64,000 nt of DNA, taken from contig NC_134989.1 of the NCBI RefSeq assembly GCF_050947335.1, positions 3,961,501 through 4,025,500 on the forward strand, written 5' to 3'. This DNA is from Megachile rotundata (lineage: Eukaryota > Arthropoda > Insecta > Hymenoptera > Megachilidae). Positions within the stretch are counted from its first letter, which is position 1. Every line of letters starts with the position of its first letter. Shown here piece by piece: positions 12,784-23,698 of the stretch. The notes below the pieces were generated by a model, which was not told where the DNA came from, searched no databases, and worked only from the letters and a program-made list of their open reading frames with translations. The position numbers and the translations under genes are program-made.

Positions 12784-13311
12784 ATGCTCGTTTACTTTAA
12801 CGTATTGCACTTGTTCGATACATTGTCCAAGCTTTTTCCGATGCTTTCACGTCGATGGTTATCGACACACATTTTGATTTACTCTTACAGTCAACAGTAC
12901 TGTTTTTTTCTAACTAAATCCTTGTCCGAAGTACACTTAAACGACACTGTTATTTCATCGACTATTTATCTTGTATTACACATTTTGATGTTTCTGAAGT
13001 CGGCTGTTAATATTTGCTTCTGGTATAATCATCAGTTTGCGAGTCGTTTACCTGTTATTTTTTATCGCACGAGTTGTAAAACTCGTTTAGCAGCTGGACT
13101 CGATTATTTTCAACGAGTATCGTTGCTGAAACTAGCTAGAAAACTGATTAGCACGCAGAGAACTGCTTTCAGAAAATTTTTTCACGATGACGAAATCCTC
13201 GAATTCTTCCCAAAATACTATAACACATTTCTGCAGCTGTGGTGCAAATTTTATTTAGATTTTTCTCTTTCTGTATTCTTCAGTTTGAATGTTAAGAGGA
13301 TATACATATAG
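12784..13311 (+). other. Uncharacterised 175-codon open frame, probably not a gene
   Basis: This is the longest open frame outside the transposons, running from an ATG at 12784 to a stop at 13309-13311. The conceptual product is hydrophobic and aromatic-rich, with no family motif that I recognise, no clean signal peptide and no regular transmembrane pattern. The flanks show no splice structure or promoter. In AT-rich DNA of this length a chance frame of this size is unusual but possible. A lineage-specific gene or a decayed transposon frame are the alternatives. Confidence 0.15.
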
Positions 13312-14395
13312 GGTATTCAAAAAGATTGAAACCAATAATATAGTACGTATTACTGTGGTCAACTAGATGAAAAAGGTTCATATATGTAAGCTCCAGGTAA
13401 TGCCACTAATAGCTGACCAGTTAAAAGAAATCTTTCACGTGAACCGCGAAATGATAACCGTTTGCTTTATCATTAAATAGCGAGGTTCGATGCCTGGCGA
13501 CATGTTTTGAACTTTCCGAGAATATGCAACAGATCTCTTAAAAATAGTTGAGTTATACAAATTTGAAAAGTATATTGAAATATTCGGTAAATGTTTCAGA
13601 AATGAACCACTCTTAAAAATTAAAGAAATAGTAATTCGCCTCCTAATCCTTAGCAGCTGACCACTTATACAATAGAAGAAATATATTTTATTCGCAAAAT
13701 GTTCATAACGTACGAACTTTTTTATCTGAATTGTACAGCTGTTTTTAACAAAAAAATTATGGGAATAGAAATATAACGGCATATTACTTACATTAATGAG
13801 TTTTAAAATTTAACTGACAGATGTAGTCACGTCTGAAGTTCACATTCATCAGAAGTGTACATCTTACAAAAAGCTTCTTTTTGTATGTTTTCTGAAGACT
13901 GATCAATTGGTATCTTATGTGTTACAGTTTGTTGTACAAAATGATATATGTATTATAATTGTCAATGATAATTATTATTTACATGAATTACTTTGGTAAT
14001 GTGTTTAAAATGCATTTACTATTATCTTCAGTACAATTGGAATATTTGAAAGAGTTCGGTAACCATTGATTATGTGAATGGAAAGCTGCACTTTTGCAGA
14101 GGTCGAAATTTTCGAACATTTTTCTACATCTGACACAGTAAATTATACATATCTTCGAGAACACATATCTTTTCGATAAAGCATTTTTTAACATAAATTT
14201 ATATGAATTATTTTATGTATTTGATCACTGTAATATTTATTTTTTTAGTACGAACTTACTTGGACACTTTGTATGTGTCTTTTTTTAAATTGGTGAGATA
14301 GATGGTGGATTTAGAATATTGGTGTAACTAGATTTTGGTGCCTTTAATAGACATTATTGGAATGAAAAAAGTACTGGACACGATACGCTTTAATT
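13312..14395. other. AT-rich DNA without a recognisable gene
   Basis: Only short open frames without domains are visible (13435-13782 and 13988-14194 on the minus strand). A GGTTCGATGCC string near 13482 resembles a tRNA box B but lacks a box A and an acceptor stem. Confidence 0.45.
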
Positions 14396-14399
14396 GGAT

Positions 14400-15060
14400 A
14401 TTTAGAAATTGGAGAATTTTGAAGTTTGAGAAATTTAACTTTTAGAGGTTTAAAAATATAACAATTCATGAATTTTGAAAATTTTTGTATTCTGGATTTG
14501 AAAATTTAAGGATTTGGATGTACACGAAGTTGGAGAGGAATTACGGAATTTGAGAACTTTAGAGTTTGAAATTTTTAAATTTTGAATTTTGAATTTTCAA
14601 TTTTCAATTTTCAATTTTCAATTTTCAATTTTGGGATTTTGGAATCTTAGAAATTTGAAATTTGAAATTAGAATCTTGGAATTCTGGAATTTTGAATTTA
14701 GAAAATTCGGAATTTTTAAGCTGATAATCAAAAAATTTGGAAATATGAGTATTTGGAGGTATAAGAACATGGAAATTTTTTAATTTTGTAGTTTTAGTAC
14801 TTTGAAATGTAGAAATTTTTGAAGTTTGATATTTTGGATTCGGAAATTTTTAAAGTTCCGAAAGATTTGAAAATTTAAGGATCCGAATATTTGAAAATTT
14901 GTGAATTTGAGAGATTTGTAAGCTTGAAATTTGTATTCTTAAAAACTTGAGAAACTTGTCATTTCCGAAATTTGCAGTTAATGAATTGACTTTTAGAGCC
15001 TTGTAAATTTGAGAGTATAGTGATTTGATTTTGAGAATTTGTAGATATCAAATTTTAAAA
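14400..15060. repeat. Degenerate AATTTTGAA tract with a TTTTCAA core
   Basis: The region is built from loose AATTTGGAA and AATTTTGAA units. A tighter core at about 14578-14633 has TTTTGAAT and TTTTCAAT units of 8 bp in series. A 64-codon frame across it is a product of the repeat. Confidence 0.7.
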
Positions 15061-16520
15061 TTAAAAAAATTACCAGCTTTTTATTGTTTTAAAACTAACA
15101 ATAAAAGTTCTTTTTTCCAAAAACAAGCAGAACTCATATTCGTTTAAATTGTTTCTAAGCTTCTTAAACTGTGAGTAAATGTTCAGGGTACAAATGAAAC
15201 ACCCATCAGAGTGAGCTAACAAATTAGAACAAGGAAATAATTTGTTTGAAACTACGTTTTATAAATGTATTCATAGATAGTGCGTTTAGAGTATTAATAT
15301 CACTTTCTATAGTAGAGAAATTGTTTCTCGAATACCTCATGTGGTACTAATTCGTCACTATCGTCGATCTGGTCTCGCAAAGGATTGCCATTCGTTCATT
15401 CAGTGGACCAACCAACCTAACCGGTGGTACAAGCTTCGACAAAAAATAAAACACGACTCGAGTCTGGTCATAAATCTTCGAGGGAACAATAAAATTATTT
15501 GTACAAAAGTAATGGTGTTCGTTATCATCGTACCGACAAATGCATTAATTTCGTTCGTTATACGCAAAATAAAACGTAATAGACATTATATCACGTAATA
15601 ATTACGTATATATTTCATGAATTGTTGAAATAAACTTTTTTAGCATTTATATTTTGTGTAACTGTACTTTATGAAGCGTAATAAATGTTATCTTACGTAA
15701 GTACATATACCATGAATTATTGAAAGGTAGATTTAGACAATTATATTTTAGCCTGTTCAATAACGCGATGTTTGATCGTTAATTCCTGGATTAACTTTTG
15801 CACTATTCGCGTTTCTTTACTCCTTTTACGGAGGTAAGGATGTTTCAAATGTTATTAAAGCTTTTCTTTTAAAATGAAATATCACTTGGTAAGAAAGATT
15901 GGAATTCAATTGCTAAACGACGCTGCTCCGAAAGCTAGACGACTGCAAGTGATCGTCAATTCGAAACCTTTTCACTCTGAACGTGTCTGTTCATTATAGA
16001 TTGAAGTATTATTTACAATTGTCTGAACTGAACTTGTTCTCTTATCGGTTTCTTGTAAACTGATTCATCTCTCTGTCCTGTCCAATCTGATTAGCGATTG
16101 AGCTTCCGGAAGTTGGTCTAGCATGAATGTCATCAAAGGTAACCAATCAAGTGGTTGTTTGACCTTCGAAAAGATATGACAGGTTAGTTTTGAACAACCG
16201 TAGACACTTCCATTGTATGCCCGCCATAAATCCTGCTGCTGCGGTGCACGTGGTAACTGGTATATGGTTCAAGCCCGATACATTGGGAACCCACGTCCTT
16301 GAAGTATGCTTAATGAGAGGACCTCTTGATAGGACCCATCTCTGATTTCGTAGAAAGCACCACAGGAGGTTTGGTGAAGACACGGGACAGAGATTCAGAG
16401 ATGGTGCAAGCCAGTTCAGAATTTTGAGAATCAATTTCATCAATTTACATACGACGAACAAGACAACAATTACAGAGATTATTTGAAAAAATGAGTGGAC
16501 TGTATTTCATGTTATGACTA
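15061..16520. other. DNA without a recognisable gene
   Basis: Mostly AT-rich. The part at about 16090-16460 is less AT-rich and is open on the minus strand for about 104 codons (16147-16461), but I recognise no domain on either strand. It may be a decayed coding fragment. The 85-codon plus-strand frame at 15341-15598 is also unrecognised. Confidence 0.4.
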
Positions 16521-16522
16521 TA

Positions 16523-17795
16523 CAGGGTGTCCGCGCCAAAGTGTTACACCTTAATATCTCATGAACTATTGATGTCACGAAAAAGTGCTTATATGGAAAT
16601 TGCAGGGTAAAAGAGGCCCTATGTTTTGGCAGAAGCAAAATTTTTTTATTGTTATTAATATAAAAGATATGATGGTGAAGTTTCGTTTTTTTAAATGGAA
16701 CTATAATTTTTTCTCGATCAGGCGATAGTGCTTTTCAAGACGAATTCATCAAGGTTTTATGTACTTACCCGATTTTTATTAGTTTTCGAGATATAACGCT
16801 TAGAAATTTACTGATTTTCAGCAGTGACATCTCGGTTTGACGAGTAAGTCATAAAAACGATCTTATTGTTACGGTAAGTGCCGCTGGTTTGACTCTGCCT
16901 GCCGAAACAGATAGGCGGGGTGTATGGTCAAAATGGCAGGTCCGAAGAGTAAGAAACGTGAAAAGTATTGTCCATTACGGTTTAAGTTTTCCGTATCGAA
17001 GATGATATTAATTGTAATTTGGAAGGTTGGGACATTTATTTAAATGTTTCAGTACAAGGTAGGTATAAAGACAATTTAACAATATAACTGACTTGAAAAA
17101 TAGAATACACAATGCATGCGTAAATATCCCGTGCGAAATTATGGAAAACGTCGAGAACGAATTTGTAAAACGTATACAAACTTGTATTTCAAATAGCGGA
17201 AAGCACGTGGAATAAATTTTTTGCATATTATTTTTTGTTAAATTGTCTTTATACCTACCTTGTACTGAAACATTTAAATAAATGTCCCAACCTTCCAAAT
17301 TACAATTAATATCATCCTCGATACGGAAAACTTAAACCGTAATGGACAATACTTTTCACGTTTCTTACTCTTCGGACCTGCCATTTTGACCATACACCCC
17401 GCCTATCTGTTTCGGCAGGCAGAGTCAAACCAGCGGCACTTACCGTAACAATAAGATCGTTTTTATGACTTACTCGTCAAACCGAGATGTCACTGCTAAA
17501 AATCAGTAAATTTCTAAGCGTTATATCTCGAAACCTAATAAAAATCGGGTAAGTACATAAAACCTTGATGAATTCGTCTTGAAAAGCACTATCGCCTGAT
17601 CGAGAAAAAAATTATAGTTCCATTTAAAAAAACGAAACTTCACCATCATATCTTTTACATTAATAACAATAAAAAAATTTTGCTTCTGCCAAAACATAGG
17701 GCCTCTTTTACCCTGCAATTTCCATATAAGCACTTTTTCGTGACATCAATAGTTCATGAGATATTAAGGTGTAACACTTTGGCGCGGACACCCTG
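16523..17795. mobile_element. Long-inverted-arm mariner/Tc-like element
   Basis: The element begins CAGGGTGTCCGCGCC and ends with its complement, flanked by TA on both sides (16521-16522 and 17796-17797). Its arms, about 16523-17080 and 17237-17795, are inverted copies of each other over about 558 bp with only a handful of differences, so the duplication is recent. The 156-bp centre encodes the C-terminus of a mariner/Tc-like transposase (17087-17215). A TA duplication and this protein remnant fit the Tc1/mariner superfamily. The arms are far longer than normal mariner ends, so this is a fold-back derivative without a complete transposase. Confidence 0.85.
17087..17215 (+). pseudogene. Transposase C-terminal fragment (mariner/Tc-like)
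   Basis: The frame from 17087 to the stop at 17213-17215 reads DLKNRIHNAC, then NIPCEIMENV, then EFVKRIQTCI and a SGKHVE end. This matches the usual C-terminus of a widespread insect mariner-like transposase family (an LKxRIxxAC...FxxRxxxCIxxxGGHFEHLL pattern, recalled in general form). About 42 residues remain of a protein normally near 350. The catalytic DDE/D core is absent. It occupies the spacer between the two inverted arms and cannot encode an active enzyme. Confidence 0.75.
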
Positions 17796-17864
17796 TATAT
17801 TTGTAACTCCACGGAACATAGCCAATTTAAACATTTTTTAGTATTTTTGTATTTTTATATTTAG

Positions 17865-18105
17865 ATGTTTTGATATTTCGATATTTCGATATTTCGATAT
17901 TTCGATATTTTGATACTTCGATACTTCGATATTTCGGTACATCGATGTTTCGATATTTCGGTAAATCGATATTTCGATATTTTGGTACATCAATATTCCG
18001 ATACTTTGGTAGATCGATATTTTTATATTTCGATATTTCAATATTTCTGTATTTCTGTATTTTTTTATTTCAGTAGTTCGGTAGTTCGCTATTTCATTGT
18101 TTCAC
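17865..18105. repeat. 8-bp GATATTTC repeat, decaying
   Basis: Four perfect GATATTTC units near 17879-17910 are followed by about 20 degenerate ones, including GATACTTC, GGTACATC, GATGTTTC and GGTAAATC. Two overlapping plus-strand frames and one minus-strand frame (up to 79 codons) are by-products of the repeat. Confidence 0.8.
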
Positions 18106-21100
18106 TCTCTCACTATATCAAATATTTTAAATGCTTTTTTCAATTTTAAACATTTTCGTTAACAAATAAGTCTCATTGAATGTCTAATTTTATGTATCTG
18201 TCGTATCAGTGTAATCCATCACGATAAAGTTGTGCAAGTTTTATAATTACATATTTCAATTACCATGCAGGGGTTAAATTGCTCTTTATAGCTAGAATTA
18301 CCGTAAAAATTATTTATTGATTCGTATTACGAAAGCTTGGAATGCATAGATGCCTAAGTGCATCGAGGAAGAAGTTTCATTAATGCTATGTTAATTCTGT
18401 TATTTAATGTGAAATGAAAATTCTAATGAAATGATTAGAGGTAATTGTATGTAACAGATGTTATCTCTAGATTATTCTACGATTTATAAATTGCAGAAAT
18501 TCTATTTATCATATTCTCTGGAGCTTCGATTTAATGACTCAATGATATCACCTCACATAATTCTTGACTTTGCTGTTATGTATTATTTCAGTAAAAATGG
18601 ATTTCAATTACTGATATGTTAGCATCAACGTATTTTGGAAGGTCGTCGAGGGCAATTAGCCTGTGCTATTTTGCCTTTGAACGATTTATGATAGTGTTAC
18701 GTGCGGGAAGCGCGCGTATAAAGCCTCGAAGATTTGTTTGCCCTAACAATATTAATTGTTAACGGGACTTAATGTTTTGTGGATCCGGAGATACGCTAGT
18801 CCCATACGGGCCCTTTCACAAGATCGCAATGATTATAGGATATGACGGAGGCAATAAAAGAAATGTAATTCAAACTAATTAAAAGATACAAAAGATTATA
18901 TTTTATAAAATATGAAGAGATTAGAATGGTAGCGTATGTAATATAATGTAAATCACAATGAACTGAACAGAAATATTGTAAATATCCGAGACGCGCAATT
19001 CGTAGATTCGAAGGAGAAACAATTATTCAAATACAAAATAATTTTATAATCCAATGAGGGAAATCCCAAAGTTAAATAATTAACTACTGGATCTACTTGC
19101 CGAAAAATTCATAAAATAGCTGGAAGAATAAAGGAAACAACTCACCAAAATGTCTGTATTTGTATGAATTTAGAATTAATCAACCTCTTGCAAAACGTGA
19201 AATGCCAACTACGCCTGGTTCCTGGGAAGAACACACACACATGAAAACGCTCCACCAATGAGAATTTTGAACTGGCCAATTGTGAAATTCAATTAAACTA
19301 TAAAATAAAATTATACTTTAAAAATTAAAAGAATAAAATTGAATGTAATTAAATGGAAAAATAGAATAATTAATTGAATTGAAAATTTAATGTGATTATT
19401 AACGTGATTATTTAACGCGAAAGCTTTACGTGAAGATAGAGTCTTTGTCTGAATTTTGCACTTTAACAAATTCAAGAACAAACTCGTCTCTAAGCCACTT
19501 CACGGACCCTCGACACGCACCTCGCGATTATACACCGAAGAGTGTCGCAACTTGCACCTCTCGGAGAAGACCAGAGTGGGCCTAGTCCGAAATTGTTTAT
19601 GTTGCATTGATATGCGCCTAACGAATTAGGCTGCGAGGCTAATGCGTAAGAGACCGTGATTCATTAATTAGGTGGTGATGGTGGATGCATGTGTTCTTCC
19701 CTTGTCCAGCTCTTATCTTTCTCTCTTTCTATATAGTTCTTTCCTTTACTCTTGAGCTACGGATTGTTAATTAGCTATTGAATAATTTTACATGCATAAC
19801 CAATACAATATAAAATGTTAATCTGTGTACATTATAAAAATTTAGAATGAAACATTATCTATTTCGTTTTACAATTATTAAAGTTAAATCGCGCTCGGTA
19901 CTGTAACTATTGTGGAACTGATTGACGTGTGCGTATTAATAATAACGGTATAAAGAAATACTATGGGTAATTTATATAATTTTGTAGTGTTGCAAAGACT
20001 ATTTCTATTACAATTTTATATTGCGTCGTGAGCCCTTGAGGAACATTCTCGAACGCTTCGCGTTATCGGACCACACGAGTGCGACTTCCGTTTATATTCG
20101 GCGGTTCGGAGAAATGAAATGATCTAAGATTTTGGCCGTGGGACCACGTTGATTTCAAGGAAGGAATGTGTTATATTAACAATCATAGTTTAGTCGCCAA
20201 AAGATAGTCTATCTAATAAACATTGAAAGACCGTTACTGTGTTCGATCAGGGTGTTCCCAGAATGCAATACGCATTATCGATACACATCCGGTCGGTCAA
20301 AACTACAAAGGAAATTTTGAAAAAGATTCCTGTTCGGAACGTAACAATAGGGATAGACCGTGTGAGGTCTATGCGAGAGGTTGTTTATGAGAGTCTAAGT
20401 GAGGCGACAGATGATGGCTATTGACTTGGAGTCGAGTGATCATCAGATGTCGCAGGACTGTGTTTTTTGTCAGTTTGTTATTGCTTTATCTAAATGTATA
20501 GGAACGTTGTTCCTTAAGGATCTGGCCACGGAGTGGGGAAGGCATCCTTGCCTTTGGTAAGAGGACTGAGTTTGACCTCTCGGCCCTTGCCCCAGAACCT
20601 TGAGTTTATACGGATCTACCTTTGCTTTCTTGCCAAGTTTTAATATTTCCAAAGACTATTTTTAACAGATATTTATTTTAAAGTAATTAATTGTAGTAAT
20701 AACTGTAAATATGGGTCTCTATGTTTGTTCATATTTTTATTTGATTACACTATTTTGAATCAAACTTTTTTAGCATTTATATTATTTTTATGTATACCCT
20801 TTTTTTTGGCCCAAGTTTAAGTTCATGTTATGCCTAACAAATATTTTGTTTGTTATACATTTAATGTAATTAAAATTATTATAAATATAATTTCGCAGGA
20901 TAAACTAATAAGTTTTAACCCCTTACCTTATGATTTATTTACCGGGCTCGTCAGTCGGAATAAACTAATCACTGCTACAATATTGAAACCAAAAAGAAAT
21001 TGAAATGTTGTGTCAATTTAGCATTCAGCAAACCTTGACTATGCACGTTATAATTGGACTTAAATTCCTAATTGAACGATATTAAAAATTCGAGTAAGAT

Positions 21101-21955
21101 TTGTCACAGGTTAAGATGGTGCTGAACGTTACTATTATCTGAAAGTGCTGCACTGATTAAGAAACAATTTCTTAATCACATTCCAAATAAATAAAAAAAA
21201 ATATTAAAAAATGTCTGTTGTCAACACGTCACAACTCTGTATATAAACAAATAGAAGGTTTAATTGCAGTTAACCATCTTGATACAGTTTTAAGTAAATT
21301 ATGGTACAAGTATATTATATGCATAGTAATTACATAAAAATGCTAGTTTCCTTTAACAATGTATTTCAAATATTGTAATAAAACGAATATCTTTATAAAA
21401 TTTCGCTACTTGTCCTATTAGTTTGGAGTGGGGGTGTACATACTCCATCTTTTATATTGACACAGGACTCCCTTCGACATTCTTCCCCATAATCTGCACC
21501 GTGTAGCGAGCATTAGCGCAATCGATCACAGCTTCCGCGACACTCGTTCATCGTTTCGCGATTTTCATAAAAGTAATTTCACCGGTACGAGGCTGCGCGA
21601 CGCGTCATAAAGCACGACCATAAAGATTTATCGTGGCAATAGAATCGGTGTCGTAAACTTTCGACAGAAAAGTCCTCGCCATCGCTTTTTCCTGCGCGTG
21701 AATCAATTTTTTGACCGTTATGCATCATCCATAACTAAATGTTGGATTGAATAAGTAGAATAACTGCAAATATGAATATAGACAAATGTTGATAACGATT
21801 CAATGCATCGATAACACCGTTAAGATGTATATGTGAAAAACTGACACGAGTGAAATGTAGAATGCAATTAAACAGTACCAGATTTATTGCTCTAATTTGA
21901 AATTGACATATGAAGATTAAACAAATGACATAATTCGACTAAATGCTCGTCTAAT
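18106..21955. other. Long stretch without a recognisable gene
   Basis: I find no transposon or coding signature in this 3.8 kb. Less AT-rich unique patches lie at about 18640-18840 (with GCGTATAAAGCC near 18716, a possible TATA box), 19490-19690, 20030-20640 and 21430-21720. Open frames of 60-61 codons at 20239-20424 and 20470-20652 have no domain. The patches are candidate regulatory or untranslated-exon DNA. Confidence 0.4.
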
Positions 21956-21959
21956 CTGA

Positions 21960-22077
21960 ATACATATAATCTAAAAAATTTAACCTGTTCTAACTTGACC
22001 TAATTTAGTCTAACTTACACATAATCTAATTTGATCCAATGTATACATGATCGAACATAATCAAACAAATGCATCAT
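21960..22077. repeat. Degenerate CCTAA-type tract
   Basis: Units such as AATCTAA, CTAACTTGACCTAA and TCTAACTTAC form a short tract that continues, after the piggyBac-like insertion, at 23155. The two halves were probably one tract before the insertion. Confidence 0.55.
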
Positions 22078-22188
22078 TTAACCCTTTGCGAACGAGTGTC
22101 GGCATATAGCCGCCCAAGCCTTTTTACCGTTCCGGACGCGTGTAGGCATATAGCCGCCCAACATTTTCGGGATTCTGAACCTAAGAAT

Positions 22189-22416
22189 CCTTCGATTTCT
22201 GAAACAGCAGAAAGGCTGAACGGTCTTTTACATATTATTCGGCGAGATAATACAGGAAGGAGTAAAAACCGTCTAGTGTGTTCTAATCGAAATGTAAAGC
22301 ATGGAAAAAGAGAATCGAGATATTATTGTGCAACTTGTACGGCTAAACCGGCCTTGCACATAGGTGACTGTTTTGAACGATACCACACAATGCCGAAATG
22401 TAAAACGTATACATAA
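22189..22416 (+). pseudogene. piggyBac transposase C-terminal zinc-binding fragment
   Basis: The frame ending at 22414-22416 contains ISETAERLNG, then RLVCSNRNVK, SRYYCATCTAKPALHIGDCF and ERYHT. The pattern of cysteines and histidines (C, then CxxC, H, C, H) plus YYC-x-TC and P-LH-G-CF--YHT is the cysteine-rich C-terminal domain of piggyBac transposases, which binds the element ends. About 70 residues remain of a protein usually near 550-600. The RNase-H-like catalytic core with its DDD triad is missing, so it is a relic. Confidence 0.8.
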
Positions 22417-22537
22417 ACACAACCAAACTTCTTTTCCTATTTTTTTTCAATTTATTTGTTTATAACATTTTTTGGATTTTATGAACAATTTCTTGAAACG
22501 TTCAACGTATTTATTTTCCTTACTGTGCACTCCAATA

Positions 22538-23097
22538 CGAGGTGCGATCATTAAGTTCCGGGACTGGTCCCGTATATCCAGATAAAGTCACGTGTTTCAA
22601 ATTTGGCTACTATCCCCTTCAAAGTAGTCCCCTTGTGCAGCTATGCACCGATCCCAGAGCCTCTGCCATTTTTGGAAAGCTTCCTAGAAGTCTTCTTGTT
22701 GAGGCGTGTCAAGCACCTGCTGCAATTCGCGTTGAATCTCGTCCACCGTGTCAAATCGGCGACCCTTGAGCTTTAATTTCATTTTGGGAAACAAAAAGAA
22801 ATAACAGGGTTCCAAATCTGATGACTACGGAGGGTGAGGAAGTACGACAATTTTCCATGTTTCTTTTTTTTTTTATGTCCTTCTGTTCCAATTTGGAGTC
22901 CATCGTGATTTCGCAAAGGAGAGCGTGCGTATGCTATCATAAACTTGTATAACACAGGATTCAATAAAGATATCGCTTCAAAACTTCGTGTCATATGTCT
23001 CGAAGATTGTTATTCTTATGTTCTATGAGCGCATGTCAATCGTGTCATTCGTTTTGTCACAGCAGACACAATCCCGGAACTTAATGATCGCATCTCG
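22538..23097 (-). mobile_element. mariner deletion derivative nested in piggyBac
   Basis: Terminal inverted repeats start CGAGGTGCGATCATTAAGTT on the left and, inverted, CGAGATGCGATCATTAAGTT on the right (26 of 27 bases match). TA lies on both sides (22536-22537 and 23098-23099). At 560 bp it is less than half a full mariner of about 1.3 kb. It carries a transposase start and end on the minus strand with the middle deleted. It sits inside the piggyBac-like element and is therefore the younger insertion. Confidence 0.9.
22597..22913 (-). pseudogene. mariner transposase, internally deleted
   Basis: Read on the minus strand, an ATG at 22913 starts MDSKLEQKD, a typical mariner N-terminus. The sequence then jumps to the C-terminal part: VVLPHPP, a decayed SPDL-like stretch, FFLFPKMKLKLKGRRFDTVD, QEDF, EAFQKWQRLWDRCIAAQGDY and a stop at 22597-22599. 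PHPPxSxDLxPxxFFLFPKLK and GDYFEGD are standard mariner landmarks. The helix-turn-helix region and the first two catalytic aspartates are deleted. An in-frame stop also interrupts the C-terminal part. Confidence 0.85.
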
Positions 23098-23154
23098 TAC
23101 CTCTCGTCCACAGCGACGCTCGTTCGCCGAGCGGCTCCGTCCGCAAAGGGTTAA

Positions 23155-23595
23155 TATAAACTAACTTATCCTATACGGACCTAACGTACATGAAAATATT
23201 TTGAAGTAATCTAACCTAATCTAACTCAAAATAAATGAAATGAATCTGTCCAAATCTGATTAGGTTTCAATAAGAAACTTAAAGCCTAACTTAATTCTAA
23301 CTTGATCGAAGAGAAATATTTGTAACCGATACTAATTTATTTCAAATCACACTAACTTCACTTAACTGAAGTGAAGTCACATAACCCATAGACTTGATTA
23401 ACATAACTGAACCTAACTCTAACTATTTTAACTTAACTATACTATAATATTATCTAAATCAAACATAACCTAATTTAACGCTAACTTAAACATGCCTAAC
23501 ATAATTAAATTCTAATTTAATTTAACACAAATCTAATCTAGCTCCAAGCAAATATAATTCTAATCCAATTTGACTGTAATCCCATTTAAGCCTAA
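23155..23595. repeat. Degenerate CCTAA-type tract, left of the LINE
   Basis: Repeated variants of CTAACCTAATCTAA, CTAACTTAA and CATAACTGAACCTAA fill this stretch. It continues on the other side of the LINE at 33927-34440, so the LINE was inserted into one tract. Confidence 0.7.
23582..23595. repeat. 14-bp target-site duplication, left copy
   Basis: CCATTTAAGCCTAA is repeated exactly at 33927-33940, about 10.3 kb away. The two copies bracket the poly(A) tail and the 5' end of the LINE. Confidence 0.9.
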
Positions 23596-23614
23596 TCTTT
23601 TTTTTTTTTCTTTT

Positions 23615-23698
23615 GGTCAGGAAACCTTCATAGGTTTCCTCGATCCGTCGGGGGAGGACCGAGGAGTATGCCGAATTCCTATCGGCCAAAACCTGACC
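23615..23698 (-). other. Foldable 3' UTR end of the LINE
   Basis: Next to the poly(A) tail, GGTCAGG (23615-23621) pairs with CCTGACC (23692-23698). Inside, AGGAAACCT (23619-23627) and AGGTTTCCT (23632-23640) form a perfect 9-bp hairpin with a TCAT loop. The two helices overlap by three bases at 23619-23621, so they may alternate or share ends. The 120-bp LINE end at 1896-2015 has corresponding helices with different bases. LINE reverse transcriptases commonly recognise structured 3' UTRs; that role here is inferred. Confidence 0.6.

Larger units (their letters stand above)
22082..23150 (+). mobile_element. piggyBac-like element, deleted, hosting a mariner
   Basis: The borders are TTAA (22078-22081 and 23151-23154), the piggyBac target duplication. 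The ends are CCCTTTGCGAACG on the left and, inverted, CCCTTTGCGGACG on the right: 12 of 13 bases match and both start with CCC as piggyBac ends do. Two subterminal repeats, TCGGCATATAGCCGCCCAA at about 22099 and the same string with one change at about 22144, follow the left end. Inside is the C-terminal part of a piggyBac transposase (22189-22416). A mariner derivative is inserted at 22538-23097. Without it the element is about 510 bp, so most of the transposase is gone. Confidence 0.85.

Noticed and set aside
13470..13505. A box-B-like GGTTCGATGCC and a CAT-containing loop, suggesting a tRNA
   Set aside because: No box A at the right distance, poor T-stem and no acceptor stem.
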